Shown here piece by piece: positions 9,420 to 19,041 of a DNA stretch of 47,204 bases. The notes beneath the pieces were generated by a model. That model was given only the letters and a program-made list of their open reading frames with translations. It was not told the DNA's origin and did not search any database. A program made the translations under genes and the position numbers. Location of the stretch: positions 238,610-285,813 of the forward strand of contig NZ_SLWQ01000006.1 of assembly GCF_004342425.1 (NCBI RefSeq), read 5' to 3'. Positions within the stretch are counted from its first letter, which is position 1. Each line of letters starts with the position of its first letter. Source of the stretch: Dokdonella fugitiva (lineage in GTDB: Bacteria; Pseudomonadota; Gammaproteobacteria; Xanthomonadales; Rhodanobacteraceae).

Positions 9420-10868
9420 ATGCCGTTCCACCGCCTTCTGCTCCCCGCCCTGCCCATCGCCGCGGCGCTCGCCGCTGCCGCCGCTGCGCTGCTGCCCTGC
9501 GCCGCGCGCGCCGGCGATGGTGATATCGATCCCGCGTTCGCGCCGACCGGCAATGCGCTGCCCGGCTGGGAGCGCCTGTATTTCGGCGCGCAGGACGAAC
9601 ACGGCGTCGCCGCCGCCCGCAACGCGGATGGCAGCATCATCGTCTGCCTGTCCGTCCCCGGCGGCACCGATGGCGCGAAGATCGGCTTGTTCAAGCTCGA
9701 CGCGAACGGCCACCGCGTGTCCGCCTTCGGCAGCAGCGGGCAGGTGCTCAAGGACGCGGCGCTCAAGACGGTCACCGACATGACCATCGATGCGCAGGGG
9801 CGCATCGTCGTCGTCGGTACGACACCCGGCCCGGGCGGGACCGAGAACTTCGGCGTGGTGCGCTTCAACCCCGACGGCAGCGACGATACGAGTTTCGCCG
9901 GCGACGGCGGCGTCAGCATCGGCTTCGACGACACCTCGGGCGCGATCCCGACCTACTACCAGGACCTCGCCCGTTCGGTGGCCACCGATCCCGACGGCAA
10001 GGTCGTCGTCGCGGGCAGCATCTTCTCCAACGACGGCAACGACGTGCGCTGGGGCCTGATCCGCCTGCGCGAGGACGGCAGCCTCGATGCGCGCGTCGCC
10101 GGACGCTATGCGCAGAACCAGAAGGCGGTCGGCACCAAGGTGCTGCGCCTGCCGAACGGCCACTACCTCGTCGTCGGCAGCACGCTGGTCGCCGCCGACG
10201 ATGCGGACTTCGGCGCGCGCATCGTCAAGCCGTCGCTGACGGTCGATTCGAGCTACAGCGATGCGGGCTCGTTCGCGTTCGACGTCGCTGCCGGCGACGG
10301 CTCGCTCTCGGACTTCGCCTCCGACGCCGCGCTCGCCGCAGGCGGCCGCGTCGTGCTCGCAGGCGTCGCGAGCACGCGCATCGCCGCCAACCGCATCCTC
10401 GTGCTCGCCGACGGCAGCGGCAACCCGGCCACGCTCGCCCTCGACACGAGCTTCGTCGGCGGCGGCTCGCCGACCTACGCGTACAACTACGTGTCGGCGC
10501 TGTCGAGCACCGACGTCGATCCCGGCCATGGCACGGCACGCACGCGCGTGGCCGTGCGCAGCGACGACAGCATCCTCCTGTCCGGACGTTTCACGAGCAC
10601 GAGCACGAGCGAATCGAGCGCGATGCTGACGCGCTTGCGCGCGGACGGTTCCGAGGACGCCGACTTCGCCGCCCTGCTCGCCACGCGCTTCTACCAGGCG
10701 CCCACGGGCGCGGGCAGCGCCAGTACCGACAGCGGCTTCGACGACGTGCTCGTCGACGGCGGCAGCCGCCCGTTGCTCGTCGGCACCTCGCGCGACAACA
10801 CCGGCGACATGGACGGCGTCGTCACGCGGCTGCAGTCGGACCTGATCTTCGCCGATGCGTTCGAGTGA
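9420..10868 (+). CDS. Secreted delta-60 repeat protein
   Basis: A 482-residue exported protein. A signal peptide is clear: MPFHRLLLP, then an Ala/Leu-rich core ending CAARA at about residue 31. The rest consists of repeating blade-like units such as IDAQGRIVVVGTT, NFGVVRFNPDGSDDTSF and DPDGKVVVAGS, the pattern of delta-60 repeats, which probably fold as a propeller. The protein ends in DLIFADAFE, a tail shared with other secreted proteins here. ATG 9420 follows GAGGTCACGC. The function is unknown; the gene stands alone between the sigma factor and ccmA. Confidence 0.75.
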   Translation: MPFHRLLLPALPIAAALAAAAAALLPCAARAGDGDIDPAFAPTGNALPGWERLYFGAQDEHGVAAARNADGSIIVCLSVPGGTDGAKIGLFKLDANGHRVSAFGSSGQVLKDAALKTVTDMTIDAQGRIVVVGTTPGPGGTENFGVVRFNPDGSDDTSFAGDGGVSIGFDDTSGAIPTYYQDLARSVATDPDGKVVVAGSIFSNDGNDVRWGLIRLREDGSLDARVAGRYAQNQKAVGTKVLRLPNGHYLVVGSTLVAADDADFGARIVKPSLTVDSSYSDAGSFAFDVAAGDGSLSDFASDAALAAGGRVVLAGVASTRIAANRILVLADGSGNPATLALDTSFVGGGSPTYAYNYVSALSSTDVDPGHGTARTRVAVRSDDSILLSGRFTSTSTSESSAMLTRLRADGSEDADFAALLATRFYQAPTGAGSASTDSGFDDVLVDGGSRPLLVGTSRDNTGDMDGVVTRLQSDLIFADAFE

Positions 10869-10970
10869 ATAGCGTGCCCCGGCGGCGCGGCGCCTTGCGC
10901 CCCGCGCCGCCCGCTTGGGACATCGCGCCACATGGCATTGCGGGCCACGGGCCGCTAGCATGCGCGCGGC

Positions 10971-11756
10971 ATGCCGCCCGCTCCGCGCCAGCCCGAGGAC
11001 CATCGCGACCGCCCCGCCCTGCTCGAAGCGCGCGGACTGGCGCTGTCGCGCAATGACGAGCCGATCTTCGGCCCGCTCGACTTCGCCCTGCACCCGGGCG
11101 AGGTCGTGCTCGTCGAAGGCGACAATGGCGCGGGCAAGACCACCCTGCTGCGCGTGCTGTCGGGCCTGCTCGCCCCGACGTCGGGCGAGATCCGCCTCGC
11201 CGGCGAACCGCTGACGCTCGCGCGCCTGTCGCCGCAGGTCGCGCTGCTGTCGCACGCGAACGGCCTAAAGCCCGAACTCACCGCGATCGAGAACCTGCGC
11301 TTCGCCGCGGGCCTGCTCGGGCTGCGCAGCGGCCTGTCGCCGACCACGGCGCTCGCCGGGGTCGGCCTCGCCGGCTACGACGACGTGCCGACGCGCACGT
11401 TGTCGGCAGGCCAGAAGAAGCGCGTCGCGCTCGCGCGCGTGCTGCTCGCGCCGGTCGGCCTGTGGCTGCTCGACGAGCCGTACGCGAACCTCGACCGCGA
11501 CGGCATCCAGCTCGTCAACCGCCTGCTCGAGAACCACGCAAACCGCGGCGGCGCGGCGCTGATCACCTCGCACGGCGCCTATGCGTACACCTCGGGCACG
11601 CCGCGGCGGATCGCGCTGCGCGGCGGGAATCCCGGTGGCGGCGGACCTGCTGGCGGGAGCGGCTTCAGCCGCGATGCTGCTGTTCCGGAAATACGCGACG
11701 GCTTCGCGGCCGAAGCCGCTCCCGCGGACCGTTCGAACAGCGGGGGCGAAGCATGA
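10971..11756 (+). CDS. ccmA: Heme exporter ATP-binding protein CcmA
   Basis: The ABC ATPase of the CcmABCD complex, which releases holo-CcmE for cytochrome c maturation at the inner membrane. Walker A is GDNGAGKT (50-57), the signature LSAGQKKRVALAR starts at 144, and Walker B is LWLLDEP with Asp168. The family core ends near residue 219 (ITSHGAYAY and TPRRIALRGG). The last 42 residues are translated from a palindromic repeat (11653-11725), giving 261 residues instead of about 205. The stop overlaps the ccmB ATG. No strong ribosome site is seen before ATG 10971. Confidence 0.92.
   Translation: MPPAPRQPEDHRDRPALLEARGLALSRNDEPIFGPLDFALHPGEVVLVEGDNGAGKTTLLRVLSGLLAPTSGEIRLAGEPLTLARLSPQVALLSHANGLKPELTAIENLRFAAGLLGLRSGLSPTTALAGVGLAGYDDVPTRTLSAGQKKRVALARVLLAPVGLWLLDEPYANLDRDGIQLVNRLLENHANRGGAALITSHGAYAYTSGTPRRIALRGGNPGGGGPAGGSGFSRDAAVPEIRDGFAAEAAPADRSNSGGEA
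11653..11725. repeat. Palindromic repeat (family A) inside ccmA 3' end
   Basis: GCGGGAGCGGCTTC at 11653-11666 is exactly complementary to GAAGCCGCTCCCGC at 11712-11725. The same GGGAGCGGCTTCAGCCGCGAT core occurs at 15913, and variants occur near 19136 and 35870. It is read through as the CcmA C-terminal tail. Confidence 0.75.
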
Positions 11757-12436
11757 AACCCGGCTCGACCCTCGCCGCCTGCGCCGCGCTCGTGCGGCGC
11801 GACCTCACGCTGGTCTGGCGCCGGCGCGGCGACGCCGCCAATCCGATCCTGTTCGCGCTGATCGTCGTCGCGTTGTTCCCGCTCGCGCTCGGCCCCGAGC
11901 CGGAACAGCTGCGCCGCATCGCCGCGGGCGTGGTCTTCGTCGCGATCCTGCTCGCCGGCCTGCTCGCGCTCGACACGCTGTTCCGCAGCGACTACGAGGA
12001 CGGTTCACTCGAACAGCTCGTGCTGTCGCCGCATCCGCTGTCGCTCCTGCTCGCATGCAAGATCGCGGTGCACTGGCTCACCACCGCGCTGCCGCTGATC
12101 GTCGTCTCGCCACTGCTCGGCGAGTTGCTGCACCTCGCCGCGCCGCTGCGCGGCCTGCTGCCGCTCGCACTGCTGCTCGCGACGCCGCTGCTGAGCCTGC
12201 TCGGCGCAGTCTGCGTCGCGCTTACGGTCGGCATGCACCGCTCTGGTATGCTGCTCGCGCTGCTCGTGCTGCCCCTGTACGTGCCCGTGCTGATCTTCGG
12301 CGCGGGGGCCTGCAACGCGGCGCAGGCCGGCCTGCCGTTCGCCGCGCCGCTGCTCTGGCTCGGCGCGGCGCTCGTGCTCGTGCTCGTGCTCGCGCCGCTC
12401 GCGTGCGCGGCCGCCCTCAGGATCTCCCTTTCATGA
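11753..12436 (+). CDS. ccmB: Heme exporter membrane protein CcmB
   Basis: The 227-residue integral membrane partner of CcmA and CcmC. About six hydrophobic spans are visible, with the family stretch RRDLTLVWRRRGDAANPILF near the N-terminus and LDTLFRSDYEDGSLEQLVLS in the first cytoplasmic loop. The ATG overlaps the ccmA stop, indicating translational coupling. Its length is close to the usual 220 residues. Confidence 0.93.
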   Translation: MKPGSTLAACAALVRRDLTLVWRRRGDAANPILFALIVVALFPLALGPEPEQLRRIAAGVVFVAILLAGLLALDTLFRSDYEDGSLEQLVLSPHPLSLLLACKIAVHWLTTALPLIVVSPLLGELLHLAAPLRGLLPLALLLATPLLSLLGAVCVALTVGMHRSGMLLALLVLPLYVPVLIFGAGACNAAQAGLPFAAPLLWLGAALVLVLVLAPLACAAALRISLS

Positions 12437-12446
12437 ACGCGCCGAC

Positions 12447-13208
12447 ATGAACGCGCTGACCCTCTGGTTCCACAAGACCGGTTCGCCACCGACCGCGTAC
12501 CGGCTCGCCGGACGGATCATGCCGTGGTGCTACGGCCTCGGCCTCGTGCTCGGCCTCGTCGCGCTGTACGGCGGCCTCGTGCTCGCCCCGCGCGACTACC
12601 AGCAAGGCGATGCCTATCGCATCATCTTCATCCACGTGCCCTGCGCATGGATGGGGCTGTTCGCCTACTTCTTCATGGCCGCCAACGCGTTCATCGCGCT
12701 GGTCTGGCGCATCAAGCTCAGCGAAGTGCTGGCGATGGCCGCCGCGCCGGTCGGCGCCGCGTTCACCTTCATCACGCTCGTCACCGGCTCGCTCTGGGGC
12801 AAGCCGATGTGGGGCACATGGTGGACCTGGGACGCGCGCCTGACCTCCGAACTCGTGCTGCTGTTCCTCTACCTCGGCGTGATCGGCCTGCACGCGGCGA
12901 TCGAGGATCGGCGCCAGGCCGCGCGCGCGGCCGGCTTCCTCGCGCTGATCGGCGTCGTCAACATCCCGATCGTGCATTTCTCGGTCAACTGGTGGAACAC
13001 CCTGCACCAGGGCTCGACCGTGCGCCTGATGGGGCCGTCGAAGATCGATGGGTCGATGATATGGCCGCTGCTGCTGATGGCGCTCGCGACGCACGTCTGG
13101 TTCTTCGGCAGCGTGCTCGCGCGCACGCGCATCGGCCTGCTCGAACTCGACGGCGGCAAGGACTGGGTGCGCGCGATCGCGCTGGGCGAGACGGAGGCGC
13201 GCGCATGA
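12447..13208 (+). CDS. ccmC: Heme-handling protein CcmC
   Basis: A 253-residue polytopic protein that presents heme to CcmE. It carries the tryptophan-rich motif WGTWWTWDARLTSELVL and His residues in HVPCAWMG and VHFSVNWWNTLHQG, which flank the heme site in this family. Six membrane spans are expected and visible. It starts 10 bases after ccmB, and its stop overlaps the ccmD start. Confidence 0.95.
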   Translation: MNALTLWFHKTGSPPTAYRLAGRIMPWCYGLGLVLGLVALYGGLVLAPRDYQQGDAYRIIFIHVPCAWMGLFAYFFMAANAFIALVWRIKLSEVLAMAAAPVGAAFTFITLVTGSLWGKPMWGTWWTWDARLTSELVLLFLYLGVIGLHAAIEDRRQAARAAGFLALIGVVNIPIVHFSVNWWNTLHQGSTVRLMGPSKIDGSMIWPLLLMALATHVWFFGSVLARTRIGLLELDGGKDWVRAIALGETEARA

Positions 13209-13381
13209 ACGATTTCCTCGCGATGGGCGGCTACGGCGCCTACGTCTGGGGTTCGTACGCGGTGTTCTTCGTCGTGCTCGCGATCGAGGCCCTGGCGCCG
13301 CGCGCGACGCGCCGCCGCGTACTCACCGAACTGCGCGGTCGCCTGCGGCGCCGCGAGCAACGCAACGAGCCTTCCGCATGA
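13205..13381 (+). CDS. ccmD: Heme exporter small subunit CcmD
   Basis: A 58-residue protein with one membrane span (YGAYVWGSYAVFFVVLAIEAL) and a basic tail, the normal form of CcmD. It links CcmC, CcmAB and holo-CcmE. Both ends overlap neighbours by four bases (ATGA), so it is translationally coupled to ccmC and ccmE. Confidence 0.9.
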   Translation: MNDFLAMGGYGAYVWGSYAVFFVVLAIEALAPRATRRRVLTELRGRLRRREQRNEPSA

Positions 13382-13827
13382 CCCCGACCCGCAAGCGCCG
13401 CCTCATCGTCGTCTCGCTGATCCTCGCCGCCGTCGGCGTCGCGGCCGGCCTCACCGTGCTCGCATTGCAGCAGAACATGACGTACCTGTATTCGCCGAGC
13501 GAGATCGCCGCCGGGCATGCGCCGGCCGGCGCGCGCTTCCGCCTCGGCGGCGTCGTGCTCGAACAGTCCATCCGGCGCGCGAAGGATTCGCTCGAGGTGC
13601 ATTTCATCGTCACCGACCGCTTCAAGGAAATGCCGGTCGAGTACACCGGCATCCTGCCCGACCTGTTCCGCGAGGGGCAGAGCATCGTCGCCACCGGCAC
13701 GCTCAAGGACGGCCATTTCGTCGCCACCGAAGTACTCGCCAAGCATGACGAGAGCTACATGCCCAAGGAAGTGAAGGACGCGATCGAAAAGGCGAAGCAG
13801 GCGCAGGCGGCCACGCCCGCCGACTGA
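13378..13827 (+). CDS. ccmE: Cytochrome c heme chaperone CcmE
   Basis: A 149-residue periplasmic heme chaperone anchored by an N-terminal span (about 9-30). The covalent heme site is visible as LAKHDESYMP, with His123 and Tyr127 in the canonical HxxxY spacing. The OB-fold strand motifs FRLGGVVLE and YTGILPDLFREGQ are present. It closes the first ccm block; ccmF, which accepts the heme, is 14.4 kb away. Confidence 0.95.
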   Translation: MTPTRKRRLIVVSLILAAVGVAAGLTVLALQQNMTYLYSPSEIAAGHAPAGARFRLGGVVLEQSIRRAKDSLEVHFIVTDRFKEMPVEYTGILPDLFREGQSIVATGTLKDGHFVATEVLAKHDESYMPKEVKDAIEKAKQAQAATPAD

Positions 13828-13878
13828 GCCGGACGGCACGCCGGCCGCATGCGCCGTCGCCTTATGCAAAAAAATCTG

Positions 13879-13908
13879 TTGACAACATTCACGGCGCCAT
13901 GGTTTGCT
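13879..13908 (+). promoter_or_regulatory. Promoter of the ilv-leu operon
   Basis: A perfect -35 box TTGACA lies at 13879-13884. With 18-bp spacing the -10 would be TTTGCT (13903-13908), matching 3 of 6 consensus bases. A start site 6-8 bases further on would fall at about 13914-13916, on the ATG of the leader peptide. The A/T-rich patch ATGCAAAAAAATCTG just upstream may act as an UP element. This is the only perfect TTGACA noted in a promoter position in this GC-rich window. Confidence 0.6.
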
Positions 13909-13914
13909 CGAACC

Positions 13915-14061
13915 ATGACGCAGCGCAACAGCCAGCCGCAGCTCCCCGACGACACGTCCTTCGACGTGGCGCTCGCGCTGCGCGACCGCATCGCCGCGGT
14001 GCTCGTCCTCGTACTCGTCCTTATTACCGTGACCACACGCGCGGGAATCGGGTTTGCGTAA
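13915..14061 (+). CDS. ilvL: ilv-leu operon leader peptide
   Basis: A 48-residue leader. Codons 29-41 read V-L-V-L-V-L-V-L-I-T-V-T-T, nearly all regulatory residues for an operon making valine, leucine and isoleucine (from threonine). Scarcity would stall the ribosome here. The bases just after the run (14039-14045) can pair with the terminator 5' arm. The ATG sits about where transcription should start and no ribosome site precedes it, so the mRNA may be leaderless. An in-frame extension to 13849 would run through the promoter and is rejected. Confidence 0.8.
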   Translation: MTQRNSQPQLPDDTSFDVALALRDRIAAVLVLVLVLITVTTRAGIGFA

Positions 14062-14163
14062 GTAACACCACCAGACCCAGGTCGAGAGAACCAAGACCCC
14101 GCGCCCGAAAAGGCGCGGGGTTTTTGCTTTCTGGGCCCTGGGTTTCCGCTTCGAGGAAACCAG
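14039..14163 (+). promoter_or_regulatory. Transcription attenuator of ilv-leu operon
   Basis: GCGCGGG at 14039-14045, within leader codons 42-44, is complementary to CCCGCGC at 14098-14104, the 5' arm of the terminator. A ribosome stalled in codons 29-39 would leave it free and allow this antiterminator. A ribosome reaching the stop at 14059 would mask it and let the terminator fold. A further hairpin, CTGGGTTTCC (14138-14147) with GGAAACCAG (14155-14163), encloses the ilvD ribosome site GAGGAA (14153-14158). Confidence 0.7.
14096..14125 (+). terminator. Attenuator terminator before ilvD
   Basis: A 9-bp perfect GC stem, CCCCGCGCC (14097-14105) with GGCGCGGGG (14112-14120), has a CGAAAA loop and is followed by TTTTT. 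An A-T pair (14096/14121) extends it. It lies between the leader stop codon and the ilvD start. Confidence 0.9.
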
Positions 14164-14167
14164 GAAC

Positions 14168-15889
14168 GTGAAAAGCGACGCGATCAAGCAAGGCCCTTCA
14201 CGCGCTCCCGCTCGCGCGATGCTGCGGGCGACCGGACTCGACGACGCGGCGATCGCGAGGCCGCTCGTCGCGGTCGTGCACACGTGGTCGGACGTCTCGC
14301 CGTGCAACCTGACCCTGCGCGATCTCGCGCAGCACGTGCGTCGCGGCGTCATCGATGGCGGCGGCACACCGATCGAGTTCAACACGATCGCGGTCACCGA
14401 CGGCATCGCGATGGGCAGCGAAGGCATGCGCGCCTCGCTCGTCTCGCGCGAGACGATCGCCGACTCGATCGAGCTCGCGGTGCGCGGTCATTGCCTCGAT
14501 GCGATGGTGCTGCTGGTCGGCTGCGACAAGACGATTCCCGCCGCGGCGATGGCCGCTGCGCGGCTCGACATCCCGTGCGTGATCCTCTACGGCGGCACGA
14601 TCATGCCGGGCAGCTGCGCGGTGGCGCACGACGCCGAGCGCATGCTCACCGTGCAGGACGTGTTCGAGGCGGTCGGCGCGCATGCCGCCGGCCATATCGA
14701 CGACGCCGAGCTGCGGCGCATCGAAACCCGCGCCTGCCCCGGCGCGGGCGCCTGCGGCGGCCAGTTCACCGCGAACACGATGGCGATGGTATTGACCTTC
14801 CTCGGCCTGTCGCCGCTGCACGCGAACGACGTGCCCGCGCTGCATGCCGGCAAGCCCGCCGTCGCGCGCGCCTGCGGCGAACTCGTGATGCAGCGCCTGC
14901 GCGCGGGTGCGCCGGCGCCGCGCGAACTCGTCACGCCCGCTTCGCTGCGCAATGCGGCGCGCGCGGTCTCGGCCACGGCCGGCTCGACCAATGCGGCGCT
15001 GCACCTGCTCGCCATCGCGCACGAAGCGGGCGTGCCGTTCGACCTCGAGGAATTCGAGCGCGCCGCGCGCACGCCGGTGATCGCCGACCTCAAGCCCGGC
15101 GGCCGCTACACCGCGGCGGAGCTGTTCGCGTTCGGCGGAGTCGCGCTCGTCGCGCGCGAACTGCGCGCCGCCGGCCTGCTCGAGGACGTCCCGACGGTGA
15201 GCGGTCGTTCGCTGTTCGCCGAACTCGACGCATGGAACGCGACCGCTGCCGCGCACGCCACGCAGGACGCCGTGCGGCCCGTGGCCGATCCGATCAAGCC
15301 GCGCGGCGGCTGGTCGATCCTGTACGGCGACCTCGCGCCGGAAGGCTGCATCGTCAAGCTCGCCGGACACGGCCGCGAACATTTCGAAGGCCCGGCGCGC
15401 GTGTTCGATTCCGAGGAAGCCGCGTTCGCCGCGGTGCAGTCGCGCGCGATCCGTGGCGGCGACGTCATCGTGATCCGCTTCGAAGGCCCGGCCGGCGGTC
15501 CCGGCATGCGCGAGATGCTCGCGGTCACCGCGGCGCTCGTCGGCCAGGGCCTCGGCAACGACGTCGCGCTCATCACCGACGGACGCTTCAGCGGCGCAAC
15601 GCACGGTTTCATGGTCGGCCACGTCGCGCCGGAAGCCGCGCGTGGAGGCCCGATCGCGCGCCTGCGCGAAGGCGATCGCATCCGCATCGACGTCGCGACG
15701 CGGCGCATCGACGTCGATGCCGACCTCGCTACGCGCGAACCGCGGCGCATCGCGGCGCGCGTGGCCACCGGCGTGCTCGCACGGTATGCGCGCGACGTCG
15801 GCTCGGCCGCGCGCGGCGCGGTCACGGCGCCCGGTCCGCTCGATGTTTCCCGGCGCATCGCAGCGACGCTCGTCGCGGAGCCTGCCTGA
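14168..15889 (+). CDS. ilvD: Dihydroxy-acid dehydratase
   Basis: A 573-residue enzyme that dehydrates dihydroxy-isovalerate and dihydroxy-methylvalerate, the step before transamination in valine and isoleucine synthesis. Cluster ligands are Cys46 (SPCN), Cys119 (GCDKT) and Cys190 ([10 protein letters not shown]). The C-terminus has the family pattern [24 protein letters not shown]. The GTG start at 14168 has GAGGAA 9 bases upstream, inside the post-terminator hairpin. It is the first enzyme gene of the operon. Confidence 0.95.
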   Translation: MKSDAIKQGPSRAPARAMLRATGLDDAAIARPLVAVVHTWSDVSPCNLTLRDLAQHVRRGVIDGGGTPIEFNTIAVTDGIAMGSEGMRASLVSRETIADSIELAVRGHCLDAMVLLVGCDKTIPAAAMAAARLDIPCVILYGGTIMPGSCAVAHDAERMLTVQDVFEAVGAHAAGHIDDAELRRIETRACPGAGACGGQFTANTMAMVLTFLGLSPLHANDVPALHAGKPAVARACGELVMQRLRAGAPAPRELVTPASLRNAARAVSATAGSTNAALHLLAIAHEAGVPFDLEEFERAARTPVIADLKPGGRYTAAELFAFGGVALVARELRAAGLLEDVPTVSGRSLFAELDAWNATAAAHATQDAVRPVADPIKPRGGWSILYGDLAPEGCIVKLAGHGREHFEGPARVFDSEEAAFAAVQSRAIRGGDVIVIRFEGPAGGPGMREMLAVTAALVGQGLGNDVALITDGRFSGATHGFMVGHVAPEAARGGPIARLREGDRIRIDVATRRIDVDADLATREPRRIAARVATGVLARYARDVGSAARGAVTAPGPLDVSRRIAATLVAEPA

Positions 15890-15912
15890 TGTGCCCGCAT
15901 TGAATCCATCTC

Positions 15913-15972
15913 GTGGGAGCGGCTTCAGCCGCGATCGCCCGGCGAAAGCCTCGCCGCTGGAGCCACTCCCAT
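15913..15972. repeat. Palindromic repeat (family A) between ilvD and ilvC
   Basis: GTGGGAGCGGCTTCAGCCGC begins at 15913 and imperfectly mirrors TGGAGCCACTCCCAT ending at 15972, forming a long imperfect hairpin. It shares its core with the element in the ccmA 3' end. In an operon such a hairpin could stabilise or process mRNA; this is inference. Confidence 0.7.
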
Positions 15973-16018
15973 GACACCGCGCGACACGACATATCCATTC
16001 CTACACAAGGACGCAACC

Positions 16019-17013
<995 letters not shown>

Positions 17014-17014
<1 letters not shown>

Positions 17015-18813
17015 TGGACGCGCCCGCGCAGCCGATGGAGAGCGGCGCGACGACGCGCGCGCGCAACGGCGCGTGCTGGCTCGTCGACGCGCTCGTCGCC
17101 GAAGGCGTGGATACGCTGTTCGGTTATCCGGGCGGCGCGATCATGCCGTTCTACGACGCGCTGCACGGCGCGCCCCTGCGCCACGTGCTCGTGCGCCACG
17201 AGCAGGGCGCCGCGTTCGCCGCTAACGGCTACGCGCGCGCGAGCGGTCGCGTCGGCGTGTGCGTCGCCACGTCCGGACCCGGTGCCTCGAACCTCGTCAC
17301 CGGCATCGCCGACGCGATGCTCGATTCGGTGCCGATGGTCGTGATCACCGGCCAGGTCGCGACGGGCCTCATGGGCACCGACGCGTTCCAGGAACTGGAC
17401 GTGTTCGGCATGACCATGCCGATGGTCAAGCACGGTTTCATCGCGCGCCGTGTCGACGAGCTGCCGCGCCTCGTCGGCGAAGCGTTCCGCATCGCGCGCT
17501 CGGGCCGCCCGGGCCCGGTGCTGATCGACCTGCCCAAGGACGTGCAGCTCGCGTGCGCCGCGCACCTGCCCGCGCATGCGCCCTCGCCCGTCGATGCGGT
17601 GCCGCGCCCCGCCGATGCGTCGCTGCACGAAGCGCTCGCGCTGATCTCGCAGGCGCGGCGCCCCGTCGTCTACGGCGGCGGCGGCATCGTCCTCGGCGAC
17701 GCGGTGCGCGACTTCCGCACCTTCGTCGACGCGACGCAGATGCCGGCCGTGCTCACGCTCAAGGCACTCGGCGCGTTGCCGTCGGAGCATCCGCTCAACC
17801 TCGGCATGCTCGGCATGCACGGCAGTCGCGCGGCGAACACGGCCGTGCAGGAATGCGACGTGCTCGTCGTCGTCGGCGCGCGTTTCGACGACCGCGCGAC
17901 CGGCAAGCTCGCCGAGTTCGCACCGTTTGCCCGCGTCGTGCACATGGACCTCGATGCGGGCGAGATCGGCAAGCTGCGCCATGCCGACGCCGGCGTGCGC
18001 GGCGACCTGCGCCGCACGCTCGCGGCGTTGACTCTGCCCTGCGCCGCACAGCTGCACGCGCGCCACGGCGAGGCGCGGCGACAATGGCGCGCGCTGTGCC
18101 AGCAGCGCGCGCGAGCGCACGCCGCGCGCTACGACGCACCCGGCGACGCGGTGCACGCGCCGAGCCTGCTGCGACGCCTGTCCACGCTCGCGCCGTCGGC
18201 GATCGTCGCCTGCGACGTCGGCCAGCACCAGATGTGGGTCGCGCAACACTGGCGCTTCGACGATCCGCGCCGGCACCTCACGAGCGGCGCGCTCGGCGCG
18301 ATGGGCTTCGGCCTGCCGGCCGCGATCGGCGCGCAGATGCAGGACCCGCGCGCGCAGGTGATCTGCGTCAGCGGCGACGGCTCGTTCCTCATGAACGTGC
18401 AGGAACTGGCGACGCTGCGCCGCTACGGGCTGCCGGTGAAGATCGTGCTGCTCGACAACCGGGCGCTCGGCATGGTGCGGCAGTGGCAGGAACTGTTCTT
18501 CGACCGCCGCTACAGCGAGATCGACCTGTCGGACAACCCCGATTTCGTCGCGGTCGCGCGCGCGTTCGGCATCGAGGCCCGGCGCGTCGAACGCGCCGGC
18601 GATGTCGGCGCCGCGCTCGAAGTGCTGCTCGCGGCGCGCGGGCCCGCGCTGCTGCACGTCGCGATCGACACGGGCGCGAACGTCTGGCCGCTCGTGCCGC
18701 CGAACCACAACAACGCGCAGATGCTCGATGCCGATGACGTCGCATCGCTGCCGCTCGCGACGACCGGATCCGAACCCACACCCACGGAGGACTCCCATGC
18801 GCTACCGGCTTGA
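17014..18813 (+). CDS. ilvG: Acetolactate synthase large subunit
   Basis: A 599-residue thiamine diphosphate enzyme that makes acetolactate or acetohydroxybutyrate. The catalytic Glu is in VRHEQGAAFAANGYAR, and the cofactor motif is GDGSFLMN...N. FAD-domain motifs include GARFDDRATGKL. It pairs with the small subunit IlvM, whose gene overlaps its 3' end by 17 bases, as in isozyme II operons. Confidence 0.95.
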
Positions 18814-19030
18814 TCTCACCCTGCGCCATGCCGAAGGCGCGCTCGCGCGCGTACTCGGCGCGACCGAACGCCGCGGCTTCCGCCCGCTGTCGGTCGACGG
18901 CGAAGCGCAGCCCGACGGCGATCGCTGGCACCTGTGCATGACGGTCGAAGGCGAGCGCGGCGAGCAGGTGCTCGAAGGCCAGCTCGCCAAGCTCTACGAC
19001 TGCCTCGCGGTGCAGGTGTCGCCGTGCTGA
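18797..19030 (+). CDS. ilvM: Acetolactate synthase small subunit (IlvM-like)
   Basis: A 77-residue ACT-like small subunit (YRLDLTLRHAEGALARVLGATERRGF). Short small subunits of this type belong to isozyme II. ATG 18797 follows ACGGAGG at good spacing, inside the end of ilvG. The stop at 19028-19030 overlaps a possible GTG start for ilvE at 19024. Confidence 0.85.
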   Translation: MRYRLDLTLRHAEGALARVLGATERRGFRPLSVDGEAQPDGDRWHLCMTVEGERGEQVLEGQLAKLYDCLAVQVSPC

Positions 19031-19041
19031 CGCGCGCCGAC

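Noticed and set aside
10938..10961. TTGCGG...TAGCAT as a ccmA promoter
   Set aside because: The spacer is only 12 bp, too short for a sigma-70 promoter.
9414..11255. 613-codon minus-strand frame opposite the secreted protein and ccmA
   Set aside because: The plus-strand signal peptide, repeats and Walker motifs explain the region; the antisense frame is a composition artefact.
13849..13914. Upstream in-frame extension of the leader peptide
   Set aside because: It would require transcription to start before the TTGACA promoter, and the region has promoter features rather than coding ones.
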